Part shown: positions 5,371 to 11,460 of the stretch, piece by piece
Layout of the letters: every line of letters begins with the position of its first letter
Numbering within the stretch: position 1 is the stretch's first letter
NCBI GenBank assembly: GCA_023387935.1
Contig: JAEWHG010000060.1
Span: 1 to 12,919 of the forward strand
Origin: Bacillota bacterium
Lineage (GTDB): Bacteria > Bacillota > Clostridia > Peptostreptococcales > Natronincolaceae
Length of the DNA stretch: 12,919 bases
Reading direction: 5' to 3'
Made by a program: the position numbers and the translations under genes
Notes under the pieces: model-generated
The model's input: the letters and a program-made list of their open reading frames with translations, nothing else
Told to the model about the DNA's origin: nothing
Database searches by the model: none

Positions 5371-6393
5371 TTATTTATAGGTATTTTTTGCACTTTGGCT
5401 TCTTTCCAGCATTTGAATAGAATCCAGAGCACTACCAGTTCCCTTAGCAACACAGGAAACTGCATCTTCTGCAATATATACTGGAATACCAGTTCTTCTT
5501 TCGATAAGCTTATCGAAGCCCCATAGAAGTGCTCCGCCACCTGTCATCACAATACCTTGGTTAGCAATATCCGAAGCTAACTCTGGAGGCGTTTTTTCTA
5601 GCACACTATGTACCGCATCTGCAATTGATGATACAGATTCCTCCAACGCTTCTAAAATTTCCTCACTGCTTATTTTAATATTAACAGGTAGACCAGAAAC
5701 AAGATTTCGTCCCTTTACATCCATAAAAACTTCTTTATCCCGAGGGTATGCTCCACCAACATTAATTTTAATATCCTCTGCTGTTCTTTCTCCAATCATA
5801 ATGTTGTGGCGTTTCCTCATATAGCGTGTAATGGCCTCATCAAATCGATCCCCCGCTACCTTAATAGATGTGCTTACAACGATACCGCCTAAGGATATAA
5901 CCGCAATATCAGATGTACCCCCACCTATATCTACGATCATGTTTCCATTTGGTTGAGCAATATCTAACCCTGCTCCTATAGCTGATGCAATTGGCTCTTC
6001 TATTAAATATGTTGTTCTTGCACCAGCTTCGTTTGTAGCATCAATAACAGCTCTTTTTTCAACCTCTGTAACTCCACTAGGAACACAAACAATTATTTTA
6101 GGCTTAAAAAATATTTTTTTGCCGATTGTTTTTTGAATAAAATATTTTAACATTCTTTCAGTTACGTCATAATCTGAAATAACGCCATCCTTTAAAGGTC
6201 TAATGGCAACAATATTACCAGGAGTTCTCCCAAGCATTCTTCGAGCTTCTTCTCCAACAGCCAGAACCTGATTCGTATTTTTATCAATAGCTACTACAGA
6301 AGGCTCTTGTAGTACAATCCCTTTTCCCTTAATAAAGACCAATACGCTGGCAGTACCTAAATCTATACCAATATCTGCTCCAAATCCAAACAT
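5371..6393 (-). CDS. mbl: MreB-like actin homologue Mbl, cell-shape protein
   Basis: Bacterial actin that forms filaments under the membrane and directs the elongation machinery for side-wall peptidoglycan. Seen in order: phosphate-1 DIGIDLGTAS near the N-terminus, VGEEARRMLGRTPGNIVAIR then PLKDGVISDYDVTE, phosphate-2 DIGGGTSDIAVIS, the SSIKVAGDRFDEAI / IGERTAEDIKI block, and the adenosine motif MTGGGALLWGFDKL. The position directly after spoIIID and before flhO, and the closeness to B. subtilis Mbl in the VAIRPLKDGVI and GERTAEDIKI regions, favour Mbl over MreB or MreBH. I start at ATG 6393 (340 aa, MFGFGADIGID), which has GGGGGG 7 bases upstream. The ATG seven codons earlier (6414) has no ribosome site and would put part of that G-run inside the coding region. 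Confidence 0.92.
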   Translation of the reverse strand: MFGFGADIGIDLGTASVLVFIKGKGIVLQEPSVVAIDKNTNQVLAVGEEARRMLGRTPGNIVAIRPLKDGVISDYDVTERMLKYFIQKTIGKKIFFKPKIIVCVPSGVTEVEKRAVIDATNEAGARTTYLIEEPIASAIGAGLDIAQPNGNMIVDIGGGTSDIAVISLGGIVVSTSIKVAGDRFDEAITRYMRKRHNIMIGERTAEDIKINVGGAYPRDKEVFMDVKGRNLVSGLPVNIKISSEEILEALEESVSSIADAVHSVLEKTPPELASDIANQGIVMTGGGALLWGFDKLIERRTGIPVYIAEDAVSCVAKGTGSALDSIQMLERSQSAKNTYK

Positions 6394-6400
6394 TCCATTA

Positions 6401-6406
6401 CCCCCC
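6401..6406 (-). promoter_or_regulatory. G-run ribosome binding site deciding the mbl start
   Basis: GGGGGG on the minus strand, 7 bases ahead of ATG 6393. It would lie inside the coding region if the ATG at 6414 were used. Confidence 0.65.
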
Positions 6407-6414
6407 ATTTTCAT

Positions 6415-6602
6415 ATGTTAATTATTAATTTCATCTATATTATTAAATTCTACATTATGCAATATATATTAGGCAAAACCTGACAACAAAATACATCAAT
6501 CATATCAACTATATCTTATTCTTTATAAACACAAGAATTCCTTCTTTTTGCTATAAAATTTTTTAAAAAAATATGAATTTTTAAGTGATTTTTTTAGAAT
6601 AT
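6415..6602. other. AT-rich gap upstream of mbl, no gene seen
   Basis: About 190 bp of very AT-rich sequence between mbl and the terminators behind spoIIID (gene-to-gene distance a little over 300 bp). It must carry the mbl promoter if mbl is not read through from spoIIID. Minus-strand TTGTCA and TTGCCT near 6465-6486 and CATAAT near 6455 are promoter-like hexamers, but no pair has correct spacing, so I do not call one. Confidence 0.4.
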
Positions 6603-6629
6603 AAAAAGACTACCATTGGTAGCCTCTTA
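6603..6629 (-). terminator. Rho-independent terminator upstream of mbl
   Basis: Minus strand GGCTACC AAT GGTAGTC followed by TTTTTAT. The stem extends to about 11 pairs including two G-T wobbles. Second of two terminators behind spoIIID; separates it from mbl. Confidence 0.7.
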
Positions 6630-6657
6630 TAGATGTTCTTTTTCTATTTCATTAAAT

Positions 6658-6690
6658 ATAAATAGATCACCCTTCAGGAGATCTATTTAT
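6658..6690 (-). terminator. Hairpin just after spoIIID
   Basis: Perfect 11-bp inverted repeat ATAAATAGATC / GATCTATTTAT with an 11-nt loop, 12 bases downstream of the spoIIID stop. The AT-rich stem and weak T-tract make it a weaker terminator than the next one, or an mRNA 3'-end stabiliser. Confidence 0.55.
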
Positions 6691-6701
6691 TATTAATCTA
6701 T

Positions 6702-6962
6702 TTATCTTATTTTGTTTATTGATTTATACTTCATCTTTGTAGCTTTGCCACCTCTTATGTGTCTTTCTGCCTTATTAGCATCAAGTATATCTTTTACTTG
6801 ATTAGCCATTAGAGGGTTTATCTTAGGAAGCCTTTCTGTTACGTCTTTATGGACTGTACTTTTGCTTACCCCGAATATACGAGCTGTTTGCCTGACAGTA
6901 GCTCCCTCATTAATAATATAGTTAGCTATCTCTACAGCTCGTTTTTCTATGTAGTCCTTCAC
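6702..6962 (-). CDS. spoIIID: Sporulation transcription factor SpoIIID
   Basis: Small mother-cell DNA-binding protein that activates or represses many sigma-E genes and helps switch on sigma-K. The 86-residue protein (B. subtilis form 93) shows the near-invariant family block: helix-turn-helix VRQTARIFGVSKSTVHKDVTERLP (23-46) and the basic C-terminal element AERHIRGGKATKMKYK (65-80), which in this family contacts the minor groove. The start is a GTG at 6962 with AGAGGGGGG upstream, 8 bases away, matching the normal N-terminus (M-DYI). The ribosome site lies inside a long hairpin (see 6972-7011). It is 69 bp behind spoIIQ and followed by two hairpin terminators, the same order as in Bacillus. 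Confidence 0.95.
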   Translation of the reverse strand: MKDYIEKRAVEIANYIINEGATVRQTARIFGVSKSTVHKDVTERLPKINPLMANQVKDILDANKAERHIRGGKATKMKYKSINKIR

Positions 6963-6971
6963 AGTATTAAC

Positions 6972-7011
6972 CCCCCTCTATCATAGCGTCTTAATCTATA
7001 ATATGAGGGGG
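6972..7011 (-). promoter_or_regulatory. Hairpin sequestering the spoIIID ribosome binding site
   Basis: In the spoIIID mRNA sense, CCCCCTC (7011-7005), one bulged A, TATTATAG (7003-6996), a 9-nt loop (6995-6987), CTATGATA (6986-6979) and GAGGGGG (6978-6972). That gives 15 pairs including one G-U, with seven of them at the GC-rich base. The 3' arm is the Shine-Dalgarno sequence itself, 8-9 bases before the GTG. The structure is seen directly in the sequence; the control role is inference. Confidence 0.7.
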
Positions 7012-7026
7012 ATTTTAAATTTAGAC
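6998..7026 (-). promoter_or_regulatory. Possible sigma-E promoter of spoIIID
   Basis: CATATTAT (7005-6998) resembles the sigma-E -10 (CATACAAT-like, 6 of 8). The upstream TCTAAAT region, at 13-14 bp, is a poor -35. A start at about 6991 would fall in the loop of the hairpin at 6972-7011. spoIIID is a sigma-E gene in B. subtilis. Confidence 0.35.
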
Positions 7027-7031
7027 CTTGT

Positions 7032-7904
7032 TTATTTACTTAAGTATATTTGTGGATCTACGAACTTATCATCAATAAGTACCTGAAAATGTAGCAATGG
7101 TCCTTCTAAACTTTTATTAGATGCTGTTTTGCCAACACCACTAATAGTATCGCCCTTTGTAATCTTTTGGCCTACCTTAACCATTACATCTGTAGATAGA
7201 TTACTATACCGTGTATATAAATCATCTTCATGTTTAAGTGTTATAGCAATACCTTCAATCGTATCGTTAATAACTTCCACCACTTCACCATCAAGTGCTG
7301 CCTTTACTGGAGTTCCTTCCTTGGCCTTAATGTCTATTCCCTTATGAGTACTCCATTGATCTAGAGTTTTGTGAAATACTAGATGATCTTCAGCAAAAGG
7401 TAATATGATCTCTCCTACAACTGGAACCATCATGCTCGTTTTTGCGGAAACCTCCTGAGCAGGTCCTACAGTAGCTGTATCCTCTACTTCTTCTGTAGCT
7501 TCTTGCTTCTCCGTAGCTATATCATTGGTTTTAGTTGTATTACTTTGGACTTCCTTTTTCTCAGAACCTGTTGTTTCTTCCTTCACTTCTGAAGTCTTAG
7601 TGTTTTCCTCAGTTGGCTTTCCTTGTCCAATTTTTCCGGTTTCCTGTGCCTCATTTGTTTCTTGTTCCGGTGTAGTGTTATCCTCCACTAAAGTTACCTC
7701 TGGCTGCATATCTTCCTCAAAAGGATTAGTGGGACCTTCTCCAATAAAGTAATTTCCTTGGTTATCCACCCAAAGGGCTGTAGCAGCAACTATTCCTACA
7801 CAAAGTATTAAAATAATATAAAATCCTTGTTTGTCCATAATTTGATAAAGGGACTTCTTTTGTTTTCTGTCATTTTTATTGTTATTGTTATTTTCTAATG
7901 ACAT
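7032..7904 (-). CDS. spoIIQ: SpoIIQ-like forespore membrane protein with degenerate M23/LytM domain
   Basis: Forespore side of the SpoIIQ-SpoIIIAH channel linking forespore and mother cell during engulfment. 290 residues: a basic cytoplasmic N-terminus (1-26), one membrane helix (27-46, GFYIILILCVGIVAATALWV), a long acidic Glu/Thr-rich linker (about 55-155), and a LytM/M23 fold (about 160-290). The zinc ligands H187 and D191 (HKGID) and H272 are present. The two histidines needed for catalysis in LytM are replaced: YSNLS has N235 where YGHLS is usual, and GPLLHF has L270 where GPHLHF is usual. It is therefore probably a zinc-binding but inactive scaffold. B. subtilis SpoIIQ is degenerate in a different way, having lost the first zinc histidine. 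AGGAGGTGG precedes the ATG. Position between spoIID and spoIIID supports the assignment. Confidence 0.85.
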   Translation of the reverse strand: MSLENNNNNKNDRKQKKSLYQIMDKQGFYIILILCVGIVAATALWVDNQGNYFIGEGPTNPFEEDMQPEVTLVEDNTTPEQETNEAQETGKIGQGKPTEENTKTSEVKEETTGSEKKEVQSNTTKTNDIATEKQEATEEVEDTATVGPAQEVSAKTSMMVPVVGEIILPFAEDHLVFHKTLDQWSTHKGIDIKAKEGTPVKAALDGEVVEVINDTIEGIAITLKHEDDLYTRYSNLSTDVMVKVGQKITKGDTISGVGKTASNKSLEGPLLHFQVLIDDKFVDPQIYLSK

Positions 7905-7922
7905 AATCCCACCTCCTTTTTC

Positions 7923-7951
7923 TAGTATTACCAGTTGAAAGTCTTCTATAC
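7923..7951 (-). promoter_or_regulatory. Candidate sigma-F promoter of spoIIQ
   Basis: Minus strand GTATA (7951-7947) matches the sigma-F -35 consensus GywTA. After 14 bp comes GGTAATACTA (7932-7923), matching every fixed position of the -10 consensus GGnrAnAnTw. The leader would be short (about 13 nt), placing the Shine-Dalgarno almost at the 5' end, which is the main reason for caution. spoIIQ is a sigma-F gene in B. subtilis. Confidence 0.5.
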
Positions 7952-7982
7952 AAAGTAGGTAGGATTTTTAAAACTTTTTTGA

Positions 7983-8022
7983 GCACTTGAAATTTAAAAG
8001 CTTTAACTTTTAAATTGAGTGC
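7983..8022. repeat. Inverted repeat A in the spoIID-spoIIQ gap
   Basis: GCACT (7983-7987) pairs with AGTGC (8018-8022) and AATTTAAAAG (7991-8000) with CTTTTAAATT (8007-8016), with a 3:1 internal loop and the 6-nt loop CTTTAA. No T-tract follows on the spoIID strand, so it is not a standard terminator. Could be an mRNA 3'-end stabiliser or part of a mobile palindromic repeat. Confidence 0.6.
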
Positions 8023-8054
8023 GACAGGAGTCGATGCGATCGCATCAGACGACT
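8022..8054. repeat. Inverted repeat B: perfect 14-bp palindrome and AGGA tetraloop hairpin
   Basis: GATGCGATCGCATC (8033-8046) is a perfect palindrome, flanked by AGTC (8029-8032) and GACT (8051-8054). Overlapping it, CGAC-AGGA-GTCG (8022-8033) forms a competing small hairpin with an AGGA loop. The block is unusually GC-rich for this DNA and ends one base before the spoIID stop codon. Confidence 0.65.
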
Positions 8055-8055
8055 T

Positions 8056-9057
8056 TTATTTATGACTCTTTAATATACTTAAGCTGATTCCTTGATAATA
8101 GTGCTTTAATATTTCACCAAATGTGCTTCCTTCCTTCGCCATTCCATTGGCTCCCCACTGACTCATACCAACTCTATGGCCATAGCCCTTCGTAGTAAAA
8201 TTAATATTATTTCCCTTAACATCCACAGTGAAATTGGCAGACCTCAATTCAAATATCTCCCTAATTTCTCTACCTTCAAAATCCTTATTTCCCATCTTAA
8301 TTTTCTTTATCGTTCCGCCGCTGCTTCTTTCTAGTATATTAATTTCCGATTCAATCTTCTTTTCATTTATTTCAAAATCCTTATGCTTGCTTTTAAGCTT
8401 AGATACAAAGTCTTTTATGGAAATTGTAGCTTGATCTACCAATACAGGCGATCCCTCTTCATAAGGACTTGAAACACTTCGCAAATATGGCAGAGCAGTT
8501 GCAAATACGTCCTCTGAGTTTTCAGTGATTCCTCCACTGGTTGAATGGTATAGCGGCTCTATTGGCTCCATGTTATAGGTCATAATAATTCCTTTAGTCG
8601 ATATTACTGCTTCTTTTATTCTAGGTAAATATCCTTTTATCCATTTGTTACCATGACGCTCTTTAAGCTCCTCATAGGAAAGCCACTCCTGACAATGTAG
8701 GTGACTAGTACACAGAATTGCTCCAGAATGATCAGGATGACCTGTCTTGCCATTTACTTTTCTTCTCCAAATAGCATATGTTCTAGCAGCCACTGCCTGA
8801 GACTTTAATGCTTCCATTTCAAATGCTGCGGGTGCTTCTGCTGCAACAACTCCAATAATATATTCTTCTAACTCCATATCCATAATCTCATTACTATTGT
8901 GATTATATACGGATACGATTAAATCTGACTCTATCAAGCTTTTTTCTATAGGCTTGTCTTTATTTGGAATAGAAATATTGCAACTCGTTACGATAACCAT
9001 AGGCATAACCAATGTTACAACCACTAGGAAAATAATCCCCCAAAAAATACCCTTCAT
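8056..9057 (-). CDS. spoIID: Stage II sporulation protein D, lytic transglycosylase
   Basis: Peptidoglycan hydrolase of the mother-cell engulfment complex (with SpoIIM and SpoIIP). It removes stem-peptide-free glycan by lytic transglycosylation at the septum. 333 residues: N-terminal membrane helix (about 5-24), then the SpoIID domain. The catalytic glutamate is E74 in GVVAAEAPAAFEMEALKSQA followed by VAARTYA. C116-x4-H121-C122 reproduces the C-x4-H-C spacing described for the zinc site of clostridial SpoIID. The C-terminal GYGHRVGMSQWGANGMAKEG signature and the YHSTSGGITENSEDVF substrate-groove block are present. Position 23-26 (VTSC) resembles a lipobox, so lipid anchoring at C26 is conceivable. 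The AAGGAGC site is 8 bases before the ATG. Lies 99 bp behind murA. Confidence 0.94.
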   Translation of the reverse strand: MKGIFWGIIFLVVVTLVMPMVIVTSCNISIPNKDKPIEKSLIESDLIVSVYNHNSNEIMDMELEEYIIGVVAAEAPAAFEMEALKSQAVAARTYAIWRRKVNGKTGHPDHSGAILCTSHLHCQEWLSYEELKERHGNKWIKGYLPRIKEAVISTKGIIMTYNMEPIEPLYHSTSGGITENSEDVFATALPYLRSVSSPYEEGSPVLVDQATISIKDFVSKLKSKHKDFEINEKKIESEINILERSSGGTIKKIKMGNKDFEGREIREIFELRSANFTVDVKGNNINFTTKGYGHRVGMSQWGANGMAKEGSTFGEILKHYYQGISLSILKSHK

Positions 9058-9095
9058 CTGCCACAGCTCCTTCTAGTCTAGTATATTCTCTACTA

Positions 9096-9124
9096 GATAT
9101 ATGTGATAGATGTAGGTTTTAGAA
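9096..9124 (-). promoter_or_regulatory. Possible sigma-E promoter of spoIID
   Basis: CATATATC (9103-9096) resembles a sigma-E -10; TTCTAAA (9124-9118) lies 14 bp upstream as a weak -35. The start would be about 30 nt before the ATG. Supported mainly by the known sigma-E control of spoIID in Bacillus. Confidence 0.35.
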
Positions 9125-9139
9125 CAGCAAAAATAGGCA

Positions 9140-9170
9140 AGAGCCTAGCTCTTAAATTAAGCTAGGCTCT
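9140..9170 (-). terminator. Terminator-like hairpin overlapping the murA stop codon
   Basis: Perfect 11-bp inverted repeat AGAGCCTAGCT / AGCTAGGCTCT (9140-9150, 9160-9170) with a 9-nt loop. The murA TAA (9159-9157) lies in the loop. On the minus strand it is followed by TTGCCTATTTTTG, an imperfect T-tract, so partial termination between murA and spoIID is likely. This would let housekeeping murA and sporulation spoIID be expressed separately. Confidence 0.6.
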
Positions 9171-10434
9171 CTTCCTCTTCGTTTTCTTCTCTATATATAA
9201 TTGCCCCTAAGGATTTTAATTTTTCTTCTATGTCTACATAACCTCTATCAATATGATATGTATCAGAAATTTCAGTTATACCATCAGCTACAAGTCCTGA
9301 TAAGATTAAAGCTGCCCCAGCTCTCAGGTCTGTGGCCTTTACTGGTGCACCTAACAACGCCTTTTTACCTTCTATAATAGCACTACGACCTTCTATTTTA
9401 ATGTCCGCACCCATTCTTTTTAGTTCACTAACATGCATAAATCTGTTTTCAAATACGGTCTCGATAGTTATACTTGTGCCTTCAGCTACACTCATTAAAG
9501 CCATAAACTGAGATTGCATATCCGTTGGGAAGCCAGGGTATGGCATAGTTTTAATATCTACTGCCTTTGGCCTATTGGTCCCTATCACTCGTATACCATC
9601 ACCTTCTTCTATCACTACAATATTAGCTTCCTTGAGCTTTGCTATAACTGGTTTTAAATGGTCTGGCACAACATTGTCTACCAAAACATTTCCTCCTGTA
9701 ATAGCTGCAGCAATCATATAGGTTCCTGCTTCAATTCTATCCGGAATAACTGGATGAATAGCTCCACAAAGCTTTTCTACTCCGTTTATTCTTATCGTAT
9801 CAGTTCCTGCACCTTTAACATCTGCACCCATTTTATTTAAAAAATTAGCTAAATCTGTGATTTCTGGCTCCTCAGCTGCATTTTCAATAACCGTTTGACC
9901 CTCTGCAAGTACTGCTGCCATCATAATGTTTTCTGTAGCACCTACACTTGGAAAATCTAAATATATTTTTGCACCAATTAATTTTTCAGCTGCAGCTTCT
10001 ACAAATCCATAGCCTAGTGTAATTTCTGCTCCTAGAGCCTTAAAGCCTTTTAAATGTAGATCTATTGGTCTAGTACCAATAGCACACCCGCCTGGCATAG
10101 AGATTCTAGCCCTACCCATACGAGCTAAGAGTGGTCCCATAACCAGAAATGATGCTCTCATCTTTCTAACTAGCTCATATGGAGCTTCTATTTCATCCAA
10201 CATTTGTGCTGTTACTTCTACTTTATCTCTTTCTAAGCGCTTTACATCTGCTCCAAGACTTGATAATACCTCACAAATTACATCCACATCTCTTAAGGCT
10301 GGTACCTCCTCTAAAACACAGGTTTCTGTAGAGAGTAAAGTAGCTGCCAGTATTGGTAGAACCGCATTTTTAGCTCCACTTACACGAACTGTACCTTGCA
10401 ATGGCCCACTTTTTTTAACTATTATTTTAGACAA
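9157..10434 (-). CDS. murA: UDP-N-acetylglucosamine 1-carboxyvinyltransferase MurA
   Basis: Transfers enolpyruvate from PEP to UDP-GlcNAc, the first committed step of peptidoglycan synthesis, in the cytoplasm; the family is the target of fosfomycin. Seen: K22-N23 in SGAKNAVLPILAATLLS, the active-site cysteine C117 in MPGGCAIGTRPIDLHLKG, PGFPTDMQSQFMALMSVAEG with the conserved Asp, TVFENRFMHVSEL, and RAGAALILSGL. The frame extends to an ATG at 10464, but I start at the TTG at 10434 (425 aa, MSKIIVKKSG). This start has GAGGAA 6 bases upstream and puts the catalytic pair at exactly K22/N23, as in E. coli MurA. The cysteine (not the resistant aspartate variant) predicts fosfomycin sensitivity at target level. 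Genomic position equals B. subtilis murAA, downstream of ywmB and before spoIID. Confidence 0.95.
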   Translation of the reverse strand: MSKIIVKKSGPLQGTVRVSGAKNAVLPILAATLLSTETCVLEEVPALRDVDVICEVLSSLGADVKRLERDKVEVTAQMLDEIEAPYELVRKMRASFLVMGPLLARMGRARISMPGGCAIGTRPIDLHLKGFKALGAEITLGYGFVEAAAEKLIGAKIYLDFPSVGATENIMMAAVLAEGQTVIENAAEEPEITDLANFLNKMGADVKGAGTDTIRINGVEKLCGAIHPVIPDRIEAGTYMIAAAITGGNVLVDNVVPDHLKPVIAKLKEANIVVIEEGDGIRVIGTNRPKAVDIKTMPYPGFPTDMQSQFMALMSVAEGTSITIETVFENRFMHVSELKRMGADIKIEGRSAIIEGKKALLGAPVKATDLRAGAALILSGLVADGITEISDTYHIDRGYVDIEEKLKSLGAIIYREENEEEESLA

Positions 10435-10440
10435 TGCTTT

Positions 10441-10446
10441 TTCCTC
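10441..10446 (-). promoter_or_regulatory. Ribosome binding site deciding the murA start
   Basis: GAGGAA on the minus strand, 6 bases ahead of TTG 10434. The alternative ATG at 10464 has only a weak AGGA upstream. Confidence 0.55.
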
Positions 10447-10490
10447 ACTTTCTATAACCACCATACTATCCTAAAGCATTTCCATATTAC

Positions 10491-11330
10491 TTAATAAGTT
10501 ATGGTAATAAGAGGATTTGAAATCCATATATATGTCTTATCTTCATATGCACTATACCGCATAGCCAGCTGTAGATTGACCTTGTTATTTCCGTATTCGA
10601 TGTATGAACCAATTAGCGGACTATATGAAGTAATACTTGTGAAAAGCTCCTCTTCCAAAACCTCTATTTTTTTCGCTTTTAAAAAACTAAAGATTGCTTC
10701 TTGCTTCTGATTTTTTTCCGATTTAGTAAGCTCACCTAAATGAGCTCCTGTTAGATTTATTGTAGTCTCCACTTTAGTTCCATGCTTTGCTAGTATATCA
10801 TCTATGATATTACTATTATCCACTATTTCTTTATATCCTTTATTCTCTGTTCTGTCAACTAAAAAATACGTTTCAATTTCTCCCATTACTTTAGTACTAA
10901 GTAGCTTTATAACAGTAACATTTCCATCTTCTTTAGGTACAAAAACTATAATTTCATTATATCCATCTTCTACCACCCTTTGTTCTAGTACGTATTCTGA
11001 TTCAATATCTAGCGGATCCTCCATATAATTATTGTGGTAAATTTCATCAACATTAATATGTACGACTTCTCCTTCTATTTTTAGGGCATCCATTATTTCT
11101 AATTTTTTTTCATCTAGCTCTTCAATTGTAAAAAATTTATTTGAAATAAGGGTAGATTTGTTTATATTCACTTCCTCCACCTGAAATCCACCGACTTCTA
11201 TAGCTTCTAATAATAATTCCTCATCCTTCATAAGATCTACCGTTATGTCTTCAATAGGCTGAGCCCATGAATTATACAATAGGCCTGTAGCTAAAATTAA
11301 AATAAGTGCAAAAAAAGAATTCTTTTTCAT
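10491..11330 (-). CDS. ywmB: YwmB-family protein (DUF1779, TATA-binding-protein-like fold)
   Basis: Exported protein of unknown function. 279 residues with a signal peptide (about 1-23: MKKN, hydrophobic FFALILILATGLLY, then NSWA-Q as likely cleavage). The rest is a mixed alpha/beta domain with the family-typical C-terminus NLQLAMRYSAYEDKTYIWIS then NPLITITY and an internal GAHLGELTKSEKN segment. Bacillus YwmB (about 247 aa) occupies the same place just before murAA; the family is common in spore formers, but a biochemical role is not established. GGGAGG stands 8 bases before the ATG. The stop codon is 56 bp before the chosen murA start, with no hairpin between them, so ywmB and murA are likely co-transcribed. 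The 300 bp upstream hold a repeat island. Confidence 0.85.
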   Translation of the reverse strand: MKKNSFFALILILATGLLYNSWAQPIEDITVDLMKDEELLLEAIEVGGFQVEEVNINKSTLISNKFFTIEELDEKKLEIMDALKIEGEVVHINVDEIYHNNYMEDPLDIESEYVLEQRVVEDGYNEIIVFVPKEDGNVTVIKLLSTKVMGEIETYFLVDRTENKGYKEIVDNSNIIDDILAKHGTKVETTINLTGAHLGELTKSEKNQKQEAIFSFLKAKKIEVLEEELFTSITSYSPLIGSYIEYGNNKVNLQLAMRYSAYEDKTYIWISNPLITITY

Positions 11331-11351
11331 AATGTATTCCTCCCATCCATT

Positions 11352-11404
11352 TAGTACGCATTTAAAAATATAGTACTACTTTTGCTCAATGTACTACGCA
11401 GTTT
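11352..11404. repeat. Leading part of intergenic repeat island with three GTAC-centred motifs
   Basis: TAGTAC (11352-11357), TAGTACTA (11371-11378, palindromic) and GTACTA (11391-11396) are short inverted or direct copies of one motif. GCTCAATG (11384-11391) recurs as GCTCATTG at 11450-11457 in the adjoining hairpin. The ywmB promoter should also lie here but was not recognised. Confidence 0.45.
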
Positions 11405-11458
11405 CGCAACTCAAATTTGTTCACTCCTATTGGTCGTGCAAATTTGGTGCTCATTGCG
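11405..11458. repeat. Palindromic repeat hairpin 1 (AGGAG loop)
   Basis: CGCAA (11405-11409) pairs with TTGCG (11454-11458), and CAAATTTG (11412-11419) with CAAATTTG (11439-11446). The 19-nt loop reads CACGACCAATAGGAGTGAA on the minus strand. It shares the layout GAC-4 nt-AGGAG with hairpin 2. Confidence 0.65.
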
Positions 11459-11460
11459 TT

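Noticed and set aside
5334..5540. 68-codon minus-strand frame over the end of mbl
   Set aside because: It lies in another frame inside the mbl coding sequence, with no start signal and no plausible protein pattern.
6391..6414. Upstream ATG at 6414 as the mbl start
   Set aside because: No ribosome site before it, while GGGGGG stands 7 bases ahead of ATG 6393 and the shorter protein has the normal MreB/Mbl N-terminus.
6415..6600. A sigma-A promoter for mbl
   Set aside because: Promoter-like hexamers occur but none pair with a 16-18 bp spacer; calling one would be a guess in DNA this AT-rich.
8036..8043. GCGATCGC octamer, identical to the cyanobacterial HIP1 repeat
   Set aside because: Nothing else in the window is cyanobacterial; here it is just the centre of a longer local palindrome.
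7905..8055. Riboswitch or T-box leader before spoIIQ
   Set aside because: The hairpins lack any conserved riboswitch core or T-box sequence, and spoIIQ is not a metabolic gene.
9658..11028. Plus-strand open frames inside murA and ywmB
   Set aside because: Short antisense shadows with low-complexity Ser/Ile/Leu-rich or Asn/Cys-rich composition typical of reversed AT-rich genes.
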